From positions 186,001 through 250,000 of the forward strand of contig JAXMFT010000001.1 in assembly GCA_046347635.1 (NCBI GenBank): 64,000 nucleotides of DNA, in the 5' to 3' direction. Position 1 is the first letter of the stretch; each line of letters starts with the position of its first letter. The notes beneath the pieces were generated by a model. The model was not told the DNA's origin, did no database searches, and saw only the letters and a program-made list of their open reading frames with translations. This document shows positions 28,237 through 37,352 of the stretch, in pieces. The position numbers and the translations under genes were made by a program. The DNA is from JAGVSZ01 sp019137045 (GTDB lineage Bacteria; Pseudomonadota; Gammaproteobacteria; Burkholderiales; SG8-39).

Positions 28237-31200
28237 GCCGCGCGCACGCCGTCCTGCGACGGCGACTCGTCCGGCGCGCGGTCGAGCGCCGCCGCCGCCG
28301 CGCGCGCGCGCTGCACCCCGCTCCCGATGCCCATCTCCCGGAACATCCCGGCCGCGGCGGCGAGGACCGCCCGTGCGCGCGCGGCGTCGCCCTGGCGCGC
28401 GGCGAGGCGCGCGAGCGCGAGGTGCGACCAGGCGAGGTCGCACCGGCACTCGCGGCCCTGCTGGATGGCGATCGCGGCGCCGATCGACTCCGCGGCGCGC
28501 GCGAGCGCGGGCGAGCTCGCCGCGGCGAGCGCCTCGCCGTGCGCGCGCAGCGCGATCGAGCGGCTCCACTCGTGCGCCTTCTCGGTGCTGCCCCCGAGCG
28601 CCTCCTCGACCAGCCACAGCGCGTTCTCGGCGTCGCCCTGCTCCAGCCGCACTTCGGCGAGGAACGCCTTGAAGGCGGCGCGGTGGAACGAAGTGCCGAT
28701 CTGCGCGCCGAGCGCGAGGCAGTGGTTGAGATCGGCCTCGGCGCGCGCCGGCTCGCCCGCGATCAGGTGCGCCTCGCCGCGGAAACCGTGGCTCAGGTAG
28801 CGGCGGAAGAGGTCGCCCGAGCGTGCGCTCACGTCGATCGCCGCATCGAAGTCCTCGACCGCGCGCTCGAGCTCGCCGTGCCAGCCGCGCACCACCGCGC
28901 GGAACATCAGGCACGCGGCGAGCGTGGGCAGGTGCTCGGTCGCGCGCGCCACGCTCACCCCCCGCTCGGCCGCCTCGAACGCCGGCTCGAAGCGGCCGTG
29001 CAGCCCGTAGGCGAACGACAGCACGCCGGCGACCGCCGCCTCCTCCACGCGGTTGCCGAGCCGCGCCATCTGCTCGACGCTGCGCTCGGCGTAGGGGACG
29101 GCCTGCTTCGGCTCGCCGGTGAGGCAGTGGATGCGCGCGAGGAGGTTCACCGGGTCGGCGGTGACCGGGTCCGCGCCGCCGAGCGACTCGGCGATGCGGA
29201 GCGAGCGCTCCGCGAACTCGATGCCGGCGTCGAACCGGCCGCGGACGTAGTTCACCCGCCCGATCCAGTAGAGCACCCGGCACAGCAGCTCCTGGTCGCC
29301 GATCCGCTCGGCGAGGGTGCGCGCCCGCGCCAGGTTCTCCAGGTCGCGCTCGAACTGGGCGCGGTTCGACGCCACCGCCGCGAGCCTGAGAACCGCGCGG
29401 ATCTCGGCGCGCGCCGCCTCGTCGGCAGGCGGCAGCGCGCGCGCCATCGCGTGTGCGGACTCGTAGTGCGCGGTCGCCTCCGCGCGCGCGAAGCGCGCCG
29501 CGGCCAGGTCGCCCGCGCGCAGGGCGTGCGGGATGGCGTGCGCCGGGAGCCCCGCCTCGCGGAAGTGGTGCGCGACGAGCTCCGGGTGGGTCTCGACCAG
29601 CTCCGGGTACTGGCGCACGAGCGCGCCGGCGATCTCCGCGTGCAGCTGCTGGCGCTTGTTGCGCAGCAGGCTCGAGTAGGCGACGTCCTGCACCAGCGCG
29701 TGCTTGAACTCGTACACCGCGTCGGGCGGAATGCCGCGGCGATAGACGAGCTCGGCGTCCACCAGCTTGTCGAGCGCGCTCTCGAGCGCCGACTCGGCCA
29801 TGTGCGAGACCTGCCCGAGGAGGTCGCGCGTGAAGGTGCGCCCGAGCGCGGCCGCGACCTGCGCCACCTCCTTCACCGGCGCGAGCCGGTCCAGGCGCGC
29901 CATCAGCGACTCCTGCAGCGACGCGGGGACGGCGAGCGTCGGCGGGGGATCGGCGGCGCGCGAGCGGCCGCCCCGGTCCCGCAGCGCCTCGGATTCGAGC
30001 GCGCTCTTGGTGAGCTCCTCGACGAAGAGCGGCACGCCGTCGGTGCGCTCCACGATCTGCCGCACCACGTCGTCGGCGAGCGGCGCCACGCCCGCGACCT
30101 GCGCGACCAGCGCGGCGCTCTCCTTGCGGCTCAGCCGCCGCAGCCGGACGTGGTTCACGTGCGGCCGGTCGCCCCAGGGCGGATCGAACTCCGGCCGGAG
30201 CGTGGCGAGCAGGAGCAGGCGCGAGCGCGGGATCTGGTCGACCAGCAGGTCGAGCATCTCCAGGGTGGAGGGGTCGGCCCAGTGCAGGTCCTCGATCACC
30301 ATCAGCGCCGGCTGCCGGACCGCGACGGCGGAGATCAACCGGACCAGACCCTGGAGGGTGCGCCTCTTCGTGTCCTCGGGGCTCCAGACGAGCGGCCCGT
30401 AGCGCACCTCGGCGCGCAGCGAGAGGAGCGCCGCGAAGAGCGGCCCGTACGGCTGCACCGGCATGTCGAGCTGGGCGAGCACCGCCTCGAGCTTGTCCAG
30501 CCTCTGGTCGAGCGTGTCGCGCCGCTCCAGGCGCAGCGCGCGCTCGAACTGGTCGATGACCGGGTGGAACGGGGTGTCGCGATGGTAGGGCGAGCAGTAA
30601 TAGAGGATCCGGCTGCGGTTCTCCTCGCCCGCGCGCTCCTTGAGGGCCTGGACGATGCGCGATTTTCCGAGCCCGGCCTCGCCGGAGATCAGCACGATCT
30701 GTCCGTCGCCGGCGCTGGACTGCTGCCAGCGCCGATCGAGCAGCGCGGCCTCCTCGTCGCGGCCGACCATCGCGGCGAGGCCGGTGCTCGCCTTGGCTTC
30801 GAAGCGGCTGCGCGCGCCGGAGGCCTCGCGCACGCGGTAGGCGCGCACCGGCTGCGAGATGCCCTTGAGGTGCTGCGGTCCCAGGTCGTCGCAGACGAAC
30901 AGGCCCTCGACCAGGCGCGCGGTCGTGGCGCCGATGACGATGTGGTTGGGCGCGGCGATGCCCTGCAGGCGCGCCGCGAGGTTGGGCGTATCGCCGACGA
31001 TCGCCGCCTTCTCGCGCCGCTCGCCGGTGCCGATGTCGCCCACCACGACCAGCCCGGTCGCGATGCCGATGCGCACCGCGAGCGCCATGTCGGGGCGGCG
31101 AAGCTCCCCGTTCAGCGCCGCGATCGCCTCGACCAGCCCGAGCGCGGTCCACACTGCGCGCTGCGCGTCCTCCTCGTGCGCCCGCGGGTAGCCGAAATAG

Positions 31201-31622
31201 ACCAGGAGCGCGTCGCCGACGTAGCGGCCGATGTGCCCCTCGTAGCGCGTGATCACGCGCGCGCAGGCGTCCTGGTACGCGGCGAGCAGCTCGGTCAGCT
31301 CCTCGGGGTCGAGCCGCTCGGAGAGCGCGGTCGACCCGACCAGATCGCAGAACAGGACGGTGACCTGCCGGCGGGTCGCCTCGGTGGTTTCCGGCGCCGG
31401 CCCGGGCTTGGGCGGCGACTCGGGCTTGGGCGCAGGCTCGGGCGCCGCGGCGGCGGCGGGCAGGAGCGCGGTAGCGAGCGGGGCGCCGCAACCGCCGCAG
31501 AACTTCTCGTCCGGCTCGTTGGTGAAGCCGCACGCCGCGCACGAGCGGGACAAAGCGCTGCCGCATTGGCCGCAAAAGCGCCGGCCGGCGCGATTCTCCG
31601 CACCGCAGGTGACGCACCGCAA
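28233..31622 (-). CDS. Adenylate/guanylate cyclase with double zinc ribbon, AAA ATPase and TPR-like repeats
   Basis: A 1129-residue protein read from a TTG with GGGAG 7 nt upstream. Two zinc ribbons (Cys at about 3, 6, 17, 20 and 28, 31, 42, 45) and a Pro-rich linker precede a class III cyclase domain (FCDLVGSTALSERLDPEE; metal Asp at about 93 and 137; AVRIGIATGLVVVGDIG). An AAA/STAND-type ATPase follows (Walker A GEAGLGKSR near 314; LMVIEDLHWADPSTLEML), then a long C-terminal alpha-helical TPR-like half. Such proteins integrate a signal to make cAMP/cGMP or only bind nucleotides. Translationally coupled to the methyltransferase downstream. Confidence 0.9.
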   Translation of the reverse strand: MRCVTCGAENRAGRRFCGQCGSALSRSCAACGFTNEPDEKFCGGCGAPLATALLPAAAAAPEPAPKPESPPKPGPAPETTEATRRQVTVLFCDLVGSTALSERLDPEELTELLAAYQDACARVITRYEGHIGRYVGDALLVYFGYPRAHEEDAQRAVWTALGLVEAIAALNGELRRPDMALAVRIGIATGLVVVGDIGTGERREKAAIVGDTPNLAARLQGIAAPNHIVIGATTARLVEGLFVCDDLGPQHLKGISQPVRAYRVREASGARSRFEAKASTGLAAMVGRDEEAALLDRRWQQSSAGDGQIVLISGEAGLGKSRIVQALKERAGEENRSRILYYCSPYHRDTPFHPVIDQFERALRLERRDTLDQRLDKLEAVLAQLDMPVQPYGPLFAALLSLRAEVRYGPLVWSPEDTKRRTLQGLVRLISAVAVRQPALMVIEDLHWADPSTLEMLDLLVDQIPRSRLLLLATLRPEFDPPWGDRPHVNHVRLRRLSRKESAALVAQVAGVAPLADDVVRQIVERTDGVPLFVEELTKSALESEALRDRGGRSRAADPPPTLAVPASLQESLMARLDRLAPVKEVAQVAAALGRTFTRDLLGQVSHMAESALESALDKLVDAELVYRRGIPPDAVYEFKHALVQDVAYSSLLRNKRQQLHAEIAGALVRQYPELVETHPELVAHHFREAGLPAHAIPHALRAGDLAAARFARAEATAHYESAHAMARALPPADEAARAEIRAVLRLAAVASNRAQFERDLENLARARTLAERIGDQELLCRVLYWIGRVNYVRGRFDAGIEFAERSLRIAESLGGADPVTADPVNLLARIHCLTGEPKQAVPYAERSVEQMARLGNRVEEAAVAGVLSFAYGLHGRFEPAFEAAERGVSVARATEHLPTLAACLMFRAVVRGWHGELERAVEDFDAAIDVSARSGDLFRRYLSHGFRGEAHLIAGEPARAEADLNHCLALGAQIGTSFHRAAFKAFLAEVRLEQGDAENALWLVEEALGGSTEKAHEWSRSIALRAHGEALAAASSPALARAAESIGAAIAIQQGRECRCDLAWSHLALARLAARQGDAARARAVLAAAAGMFREMGIGSGVQRARAAAAALDRAPDESPSQDGVRAA

Positions 31623-31793
31623 CGGCAGGCTCCCGAGTGTTGTAAGTGTGTGCCGCCACCCCGGGGGCGACCCGCGTGGTGGCCGGGTCGGCTTCCCCGC
31701 GGCGCCATTAGAGCAGAGTCCGGCGCGCGCGTGGGGCGGCGCCCTCCGCGCACCGTTCGCGTATGCTCGCTGCAACCTGCGCCGGACGCGCCC

Positions 31794-32570
31794 TTGGAAC
31801 CCCTGCCGAACGTCCCCGACCTCCCGCGCCCGCGCGTCGCGGGCGACGTGTGGCGGACGTCGTCGGGCCGGGTCGAACTGCGCGGCGGCGAAGTCCACGT
31901 CTGGCGCATCGACCTCGCCGGGCTGCGCGGCGCGGCGGCGCTCGCCACGCTCTCCGACGCGGAGCGCGCGCGCGCCGGCCGCTTCCGCTTCCCCGGCGAC
32001 CGCGACCGGTTCGTCGCCTCGCACGCGGCGCTGCGCGCGATTCTCGCGTCCTGCGTGGACGCGGCGCCGGCCGCCCTGTCTTTCGGCGAGAGCGTCCACG
32101 GCAAGCCGTTCGTCGCGGCGCCGGCCGCGGGTCGGGCGCTGCGGTTCAGCCTCAGCCACTCGGGGGATGTCGCCCTGGTCGCGGTCAGCCGCGGGCTCGA
32201 GGTCGGCGTGGACGTCGAGCGCGTGCGCGCGCTCGACGACCTCGAAGGCTTCGCCGCGCGCTACTTCTCGCCGCGCGAGTGCGCGGCGCTCGCGCAGATC
32301 GCGGCGAGCGATCGGCTGCGCGCGTTCTTCGAGACCTGGACGCTGAAGGAGGCCTACCTCAAGGCGTGCGGCGACGGCCTTGCGCGCGCGCTCGACGCGT
32401 TCGACGTCACGGTCGGCGCCGCGCAGCCGCGCTTGCTCGCGGTGCGCGATCGGCCGGGGGACGAGGCGAGATGGAAGTTCGAGCGCATCGATTCGGGTCC
32501 CGGCCATGCGGCGGCGATTGCCGCGCCGCGCGACTGGGAGCGCACGCGATACTGGCGGGGCGGGGAGTAG
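31794..32570 (+). CDS. 4'-phosphopantetheinyl transferase (Sfp type)
   Basis: About 258 residues read from a TTG; a GTG at 31848 is an alternative and neither has a strong ribosome binding site. Sfp-family signatures are clear: DRDRFVASHAALRAILAS, HGKPFV, FSLSHSGDVALVAVSRG, VGVDVERVRALDDLEGFAAR and the catalytic WTLKEAYLKACGDGL. It transfers phosphopantetheine from CoA to a carrier-protein serine. The protein is longer than AcpS and of the broad-specificity type, usually serving fatty-acid, polyketide or peptide synthases; no such synthase is in the window. Confidence 0.9.
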   Translation: MEPLPNVPDLPRPRVAGDVWRTSSGRVELRGGEVHVWRIDLAGLRGAAALATLSDAERARAGRFRFPGDRDRFVASHAALRAILASCVDAAPAALSFGESVHGKPFVAAPAAGRALRFSLSHSGDVALVAVSRGLEVGVDVERVRALDDLEGFAARYFSPRECAALAQIAASDRLRAFFETWTLKEAYLKACGDGLARALDAFDVTVGAAQPRLLAVRDRPGDEARWKFERIDSGPGHAAAIAAPRDWERTRYWRGGE

Positions 32571-32832
32571 TCGCTCGCGTGCCGGCCGAGGAAGTCCTGG
32601 CAGCGCCGCCGCAGGAGGCGGTTCGTCTGCGCGCGGCGCGCGAGCCGCTCGGGCGAGCCGAGGCCGGACGGCATGCCGCTCTCCGCGAGCACGTCGGCGA
32701 ACCCCTTGAAGAGGCCCGGCAGGGTGTCGCCCCCGCCCGAGCGGTCCGGCATCCGCTTCCCTTCCGGCGCGCTGCGAGTGTTCTGGTGTTTGCCGGCATC
32801 CCGAGACCGCGCCGGGCGCGCGTCAAGCGCGG

Positions 32833-33315
32833 TCAGCGGGCGGCGCGGTCGAGCACGCCCTGCAGGCCGTACATGACCGACTGGCGGCGCACCGCCTCGC
32901 GGTCGCCCTCGAAATGGCGCGTCGTCGCCTCGGTCGCGCCGCCGCGCCGCGCCCACGCGAAGCACACCGTGCCGACCGGCTTCTGCGGCGTGCCGCCGGC
33001 CGGGCCCGCGATCCCGGTGATCGCGAGCGCGACGTGCGCGCGGCTCGCGGCGAGGGCGCCGGCGGCCATCTCGCGCGCGGTCTCCTCGCTCACCGCGCCG
33101 TGCCGCGCGAGCGTCTCGTCGCGCACCCCCAGCATCTCGCGCTTCGCGGCGTTCGAATAGGTGACGAAGCCGCGGTCGAACCAGTCGGAGCTGCCGGCGA
33201 CCGAGGTGACGGCCTGCGCGACCCAGCCCCCGGTGCACGACTCGGCCGTGGCGAGGACGAGGCGCTGGGACTTCAGCTGCTCGCCGACGCGGTTGGCGAT
33301 CCAGTCCAGCATCAT
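32833..33315 (-). CDS. pncC: CinA-family nicotinamide-nucleotide amidohydrolase
   Basis: A 160-residue stand-alone C-terminal CinA domain. Signatures are LVLATAESCTGGWVAQAVTSVAGSSDWFDRG, VTYSNAAKREMLGV, GAVSEETAREMAAGAL and ITGIAGPAGGTPQKPVGTVCFAW. The enzyme deamidates nicotinamide mononucleotide to nicotinate mononucleotide in pyridine nucleotide recycling. It is the last gene of the leftward ribBA-ribH-nusB-thiL-pgpA unit; its ATG overlaps the pgpA stop. The 262 nt between it and the phosphopantetheinyl transferase gene hold only a weak frame. Confidence 0.93.
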   Translation of the reverse strand: MMLDWIANRVGEQLKSQRLVLATAESCTGGWVAQAVTSVAGSSDWFDRGFVTYSNAAKREMLGVRDETLARHGAVSEETAREMAAGALAASRAHVALAITGIAGPAGGTPQKPVGTVCFAWARRGGATEATTRHFEGDREAVRRQSVMYGLQGVLDRAAR

Positions 33316-33809
33316 GCGACGAGACGTTGCGCGACGGCCAGAACGAGCAGTGTATAGAACGCCGCGATCGCGTCATCGGCCATGACGCCTAGACCGCCCG
33401 CGAGCGCGCGCTCCACGCGCCGGATCGGCGGCGGCTTCGCCATGTCGAAGAAGCGGAACGCCGCGAACGCGCCGAGCGTCCACCACCCGCCCGCCGGCGC
33501 GAACAGCAGCACCGCGAGAAACGCGACCACCTCGTCCCAGTTCATCGCCCCGTGGTCCGGGACGCCGAGGTCGCGGCCGGTCCGGCCGCAGGCCCAGACG
33601 CCCAGGACGAAGAAGGCGGCGATCGCGGCGCCGACGCCGGGCGCCGCCAACCACTGCGCGAGGAGCGCGTACAGGGGGATCGCGAGCAGCGTCCCGAACG
33701 TGCCCGGCACCACCGGGGCGAGGCCGGTGCCGAAACCGAGGGCGATGAAATGGGCGGGGTGCGCGAGCAGGAAGCCGGGCGTCGGCCGCGCCGTGGGCGG
33801 CCCGCTCAT
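33312..33809 (-). CDS. pgpA: Phosphatidylglycerophosphatase A
   Basis: A 165-residue integral membrane protein. Signatures are PAHFIALGFGTGLAPVVPGTFGTLLAIPLY, the acidic MNWDEVVAFLAVLL, FRFFDMAKPPPIRRVERALAGG and GVMADDAIAAFYTLLV. PgpA removes phosphate from phosphatidylglycerophosphate to give phosphatidylglycerol. It overlaps thiL upstream and pncC downstream by four-base ATGA junctions. All conserved acidic residues are present. Confidence 0.95.
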   Translation of the reverse strand: MSGPPTARPTPGFLLAHPAHFIALGFGTGLAPVVPGTFGTLLAIPLYALLAQWLAAPGVGAAIAAFFVLGVWACGRTGRDLGVPDHGAMNWDEVVAFLAVLLFAPAGGWWTLGAFAAFRFFDMAKPPPIRRVERALAGGLGVMADDAIAAFYTLLVLAVAQRLVA

Positions 33810-34764
33810 CGGAAGTGGTCGAACCCGGCCCGCGCAACCCGGACGGGCGCGCCGGCCGCGTCGAGGAGGCGCGCCGCGGGCGGGCCGGCGACGATCCGCC
33901 CGATGCGCGTCACCGCCACGTCCGCCGCGCGGCCGGCGGCCTCCACCGCCGCGCGCCGGTCCGCGCCCGCGGTGAAGAGGAGCTCGTAGTCGTCGCCGCC
34001 CGCGAGCAGGCACTCGTCGCCGAGCGCGCGGTCGCTGCACGCGCGCAGGAAATCCGAGCGCGGAAGGCGCGCGTACTCGATCTCCGCGCCCACCCGCGAG
34101 CGCTCGAGCACGTGGCCGAGGTCGGCGAGCAGCCCGTCGGAGACGTCGATCGCGGCGGCGGCGACGCCGCGCAGCCGCTGTCCGAGCGCGACGCGCGGCG
34201 CGGGCTGCTCGAGGCGCGCGATGCACGCGCCGGCGGCGTCCGGGGGAGCGCGATCCTGCCCTGCAGGTGCGCGAGCCCGAGCGCCGCGTCGCCGGTGGAG
34301 CCCGAGAGCCAGACGTCGTCGCCCGCCTGCGCGGCGTCGCGGCGCAGCGCGTACCCGGCCGGCAGCGTGCCGAGCGCCGTGATCGTGATCGAGCGCGGTC
34401 CGCGCGTCGTGTCGCCGCCGATGAGCTCCATCCCCTGCATCCCGGCGAGCGCGTACATCCCGGCGGCGAAGGCCTCGATCCACGGCTCGTCCACCGCCGG
34501 CAGCGTGAGCGCGAGCAGGAACCAGCGCGGGTCGGCGCCCATCGCGGCCAGGTCGGACAAGTTGACCGCGAGCGCCTTGTGCCCGAGGCGCCGCGGCTCC
34601 GCGCCAGGCGGGAAGTGCGTGCCCTCGGCGAGCGTGTCGGTGGTGAGCGCAAGGACGAGGCCCGCCGGCGGACGCACGAGCGCGCAGTCGTCGCCCACCC
34701 CGAGCGCGGCGGTGCGCGCCGGGCGGGCGAAGTGCCGCGCAATCAGCTCGAACTCGGACAGCAC
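33806..34764 (-). CDS. thiL: Thiamine-monophosphate kinase (interrupted by one frameshift)
   Basis: Two frames together give a complete ThiL. The first runs from MLSEFELIARHFARP through LGVGDDCALVRPPAG, TDTLAEGTHFPPG, KALAVNLSDLAAMGADP and IGGDTTRGPRS to HLQGRIALP; the second continues with ARLEQPAPRVALGQRLRG, AIDVSDGLLADLGHVLERS, LPRSDFLRACSDRALG and LLAGGDDYELLFT. The switch is at a run of five C on the minus strand (about 34242-34246). One missing base would restore the frame, so a homopolymer sequencing error is likely; a true frameshift mutation is the alternative. ThiL phosphorylates thiamine monophosphate to the active diphosphate. Start overlap with pgpA is ATGA. Confidence 0.9.
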
Positions 34765-34774
34765 GCCGGCCGCC

Positions 34775-35200
34775 CTAGGTGCGCTGCCGCTCCGCCGGAC
34801 GCAGCCGCGGCGCGAGCCGGTCGAGCACGCCGTTCACGTACTTGTACCCGTCGGTGCCGCCGAACTCCTTCGCGAGCTCGATCGCCTCGTTGATGACCAC
34901 GCGATAGGGCACCTCCGGCGCGTGCTTGAGCTCCCAGGCGGCGAGCAGCAGGATGCCGCGCTCGACCGGCGAGAGCTGCGCGATGGCGCGGTCGAGCGCG
35001 GGCGCGAGCTCGCGCTCCAGCTCGCCGGCCGCGGCGATGGTGCCGCCGAGGAGCTGCGCGAAGTACTCGCCGTCGGCGCGCGCGAAGTGCTCGTCGGCCG
35101 CGAGGTGCGCGCGGATGTCGCTCGCGGCGTTGCCCGCGACCTGCCACTGGTAGAGCCCCTGCAGCGCGTACTCGCGCGCGCGGCGCCGCGCCGATTTCAT
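34775..35200 (-). CDS. nusB: Transcription antitermination factor NusB
   Basis: A 141-residue helical protein: RRRAREYALQGLYQWQVAG, IAQLSPVERGILLLAAWEL, VPYRVVINEAIELAKEFGG and YKYVNGVLDRLAPRLR are all NusB hallmarks. It joins NusE (S10) in antitermination of rRNA operons. It lies between ribH and thiL, the standard betaproteobacterial and gammaproteobacterial order. Confidence 0.97.
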   Translation of the reverse strand: MKSARRRAREYALQGLYQWQVAGNAASDIRAHLAADEHFARADGEYFAQLLGGTIAAAGELERELAPALDRAIAQLSPVERGILLLAAWELKHAPEVPYRVVINEAIELAKEFGGTDGYKYVNGVLDRLAPRLRPAERQRT

Positions 35201-35208
35201 GGCCGCGC

Positions 35209-35673
35209 CTACTTGTGCAGCCGCTCGATGGCGCGCAGGGCGTTCGCCATCTCCACCGCGACCTCGGCGCAGTCGCGCCCCTTGACCGGCGCGCGCGCCG
35301 CGGCCTGCTCGTCGGTGTCGGTGGTGAGGATGCCGTTGGCGACCGGCACGCCCGCGTCGAGCTGGACCTGGGCGACGCCCGCCGCCGATTCGTTCGACAC
35401 GATCTCGAAGTGGAAGGTCTCGCCCCGGATCACCGCGCCGAGCGCGATCAGCGCATCGTAGCGGCCGGTGCCGGCGAGCTTCTGCAGCGCGAGCGGCACT
35501 TCGAGCGCGCCCGGAACGCTGAGCACCGTGACGTCGCGCTCGTGCACGCCGAGCTCCCCCAGGCGCGCGAGGCAGGCCGCGAGCGACGCGCGCCCGATCT
35601 CCTCGTTGAACCGGCTGCGCACGACCGCCACGCGCAGCCCGGCGCCGTCGAGGCTCGATTTCAGCTCGCTCAT
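35209..35673 (-). CDS. ribH: 6,7-dimethyl-8-ribityllumazine synthase
   Basis: A 154-residue lumazine synthase: RVAVVRSRFNEEIGRASLAA, VTVLSVPGALEVPLALQKLA, ALIALGAVIRGETFHFEIV, VPVANGILTTDTDEQAAAR. It condenses the butanone phosphate made by RibB with the pyrimidine product to give lumazine. The ATG overlaps the ribBA stop, so both are coupled. Confidence 0.97.
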   Translation of the reverse strand: MSELKSSLDGAGLRVAVVRSRFNEEIGRASLAACLARLGELGVHERDVTVLSVPGALEVPLALQKLAGTGRYDALIALGAVIRGETFHFEIVSNESAAGVAQVQLDAGVPVANGILTTDTDEQAAARAPVKGRDCAEVAVEMANALRAIERLHK

Positions 35674-36776
35674 CGCGCGCCCGACCGGACCGGGCTCTCG
35701 TAGCCGGTGATCTCCAGCTCCCAGCCGGCCATGCTGGGCATCTTGCGCGGCGCGGCGAGCACGCGCATGCGGCCGACCTTGAGCTCGCGCAGGATCTGGG
35801 CGCCGATGCCGTAGGTGAGGAGGCTCGCGCGCGACGGCGTCGGCGGCCGGGCCGGCTCGGCGACGCGCTCGATCAGCTGGCCCGCGCTCTCCGAGCAGTT
35901 GAGCAGCACGAGCACGCCGCGGCCCTCGGCGGCGATGCGCGCGAGCGCCTCGCCGACCGACCACGAGTGCGTGCCGGTGCCGGCGTCGAGGAGATCGAGG
36001 ACGCTGAGCGGCTCGTGCACCCGCACGACCGTCTCGGCCTCCGGATCGATCTCGCCGCGCACGAGCGCGAGGTGGGCCGCGTTCGAGAGCTTCTCGACGA
36101 AAGCGACCAGGCGGAAGGGGCCGTGCGCGGTCTCGATCGTGCGCTCGGTCACGCGCTTGACGAGCGACTCGGTGCGGCTGCGGAAGTGGATGAGGTCGGC
36201 GATGGTGCCGAGCTTGAGGCCGTGCGCGCGCCCGAACTCGACCAGATCGGGCAGGCGCGCCATCGTGCCGTCGTCCTTCATGATCTCGCACAGCACCGCG
36301 GCCGGGTACAGGCCCGCGAGCTGCGCGAGGTCGCAGCAGGCCTCGGTGTGCCCGGCGCGCGCGAGGACCCCGCCCGCCTGCGCGATCAGCGGAAAGACGT
36401 GGCCGGGCTGCACGATGTCGTCGGCCTTCGCCGTCGGGGCGGCCGCCACGCGGATGGTGTGCGCGCGGTCGGCGGCGGAGATGCCGGTGGTCACGCCGCT
36501 CGCGGCCTCGATCGACACGGTGAAGTTGGTGCCGTGCACCGAGCGGTTGGCGGCCACCATCGGGGCGAGGTTGAGCCGCCGCGCGTGCGCCTCGGTGATC
36601 GGCATGCAGACGAGGCCGCGGCCGTGCTTCGCCATGAAGTTGACCTTCTCCGCGGTGACGTGCTCGGCGGCGAAGACGAGATCGCCCTCGTTCTCGCGGT
36701 CCTCGTCGTCGACCAGGATCACCATCCGGCCGGCGCGGAGCTCCGCGATGATCTCGGGGACGGGGGCGACGCTCAT
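35670..36776 (-). CDS. ribBA: 3,4-dihydroxy-2-butanone-4-phosphate synthase with degenerate GTP cyclohydrolase II domain
   Basis: A 368-residue RibBA-type protein. The RibB half is complete: MVILVDDEDRENEGDLVFAA, FMAKHGRGLVCMPITEAHAR, SIEAASGVTTGISAADRAHT, AGHTEACCDLAQLAGLYPAA. The second half aligns with GTP cyclohydrolase II but the cysteine cluster that binds zinc (SECLTGDxxxSxRCDC) is missing; VRVHEPLSVLDLLDAGTGTH stands in its place. So only the butanone-phosphate step should be catalysed here, as in RibBX-type hybrids, and a separate RibA is expected elsewhere. No FMN riboswitch was recognised upstream. Confidence 0.93.
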   Translation of the reverse strand: MSVAPVPEIIAELRAGRMVILVDDEDRENEGDLVFAAEHVTAEKVNFMAKHGRGLVCMPITEAHARRLNLAPMVAANRSVHGTNFTVSIEAASGVTTGISAADRAHTIRVAAAPTAKADDIVQPGHVFPLIAQAGGVLARAGHTEACCDLAQLAGLYPAAVLCEIMKDDGTMARLPDLVEFGRAHGLKLGTIADLIHFRSRTESLVKRVTERTIETAHGPFRLVAFVEKLSNAAHLALVRGEIDPEAETVVRVHEPLSVLDLLDAGTGTHSWSVGEALARIAAEGRGVLVLLNCSESAGQLIERVAEPARPPTPSRASLLTYGIGAQILRELKVGRMRVLAAPRKMPSMAGWELEITGYESPVRSGAR

Positions 36777-37055
36777 GACGCGCGCATTCTACCAGCGCTC
36801 ACCCGGCTCACTATATATGGCGCGCCGCGCGCGGGCGGACCGCCCTCGTCCCCGCGCCGGGTGCCCCGGCGCGTCGGACACCTGACTCGCAAGGGCATGC
36901 GTCGCGACATCGTCATGCCCGACAGGCGCAGCATTGCACGTCCGCCGCGCCGCGTAAGCGGGGTGGGCGTGAACTAGGGCACATTGCCCGGCCCCGGGAG
37001 CGGGTCTGGCCCGGCTGATGCTTGGGTGTCCCCCGACATCAGGGAGAACACGAAA

Positions 37056-37295
37056 ATGGCCGCCGCAACCCGCGTCAAGGTCTTCACCGTCGCGCCGACG
37101 GAGCCCTACGGCTGGACGATCCGGCTCGAGTCCTCGGCGCAGGCGCCGCATTTCTTCGCCAACCGCGAGCTCGCGCTCAACTACGCGCGCCTGTGGGCCA
37201 AGGCCAACCGGCCGAGCATCCTGCAGCTCGTGGCGCGCGACGGCGCGGTCACGCGCGAGTGGAGCTACATCACTTTCGATCCGCTGTACGCCTGA
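37056..37295 (+). CDS. DUF2188-like small protein
   Basis: A 79-residue protein starting MAAATRVKVFTVAPTEPYGW after AGGGAG. The pattern W-xIRLE...ANRELALNYARLWAKAN..ILQLVARDGAVTREWSY resembles DUF2188, a short fold of unknown function often near stress genes. No signal or membrane segment. Codon use matches the surroundings. It marks the edge of the less GC-rich stretch that follows. Confidence 0.65.
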   Translation: MAAATRVKVFTVAPTEPYGWTIRLESSAQAPHFFANRELALNYARLWAKANRPSILQLVARDGAVTREWSYITFDPLYA

Positions 37296-37352
37296 GGAGC
37301 GGCGCGTTCGGCGGCGTTCCGGCCGCTGACGCGCGTACCCGCGCTCCGTACG

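Noticed and set aside
28422..32570. A very long plus-strand open frame antisense to the cyclase gene
   Set aside because: Only its last part (from 31794) encodes a recognisable protein, the phosphopantetheinyl transferase. The rest is antisense to a protein with clear domains and is His/Arg/Glu-rich as expected for a shadow.
32571..32832. A minus-strand frame starting MPDRSGGGDTLPGLFKGFAD in the gap after the phosphopantetheinyl transferase gene
   Set aside because: The first about 60 residues look protein-like, but the frame runs far into the antisense of the transferase gene with no natural end, and no homologue or ribosome binding site is recognised.
36777..37055. FMN riboswitch upstream of ribBA
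   Set aside because: The conserved RFN-element blocks were not found by eye in the leader; the stretch shows GC-rich hairpin potential only.
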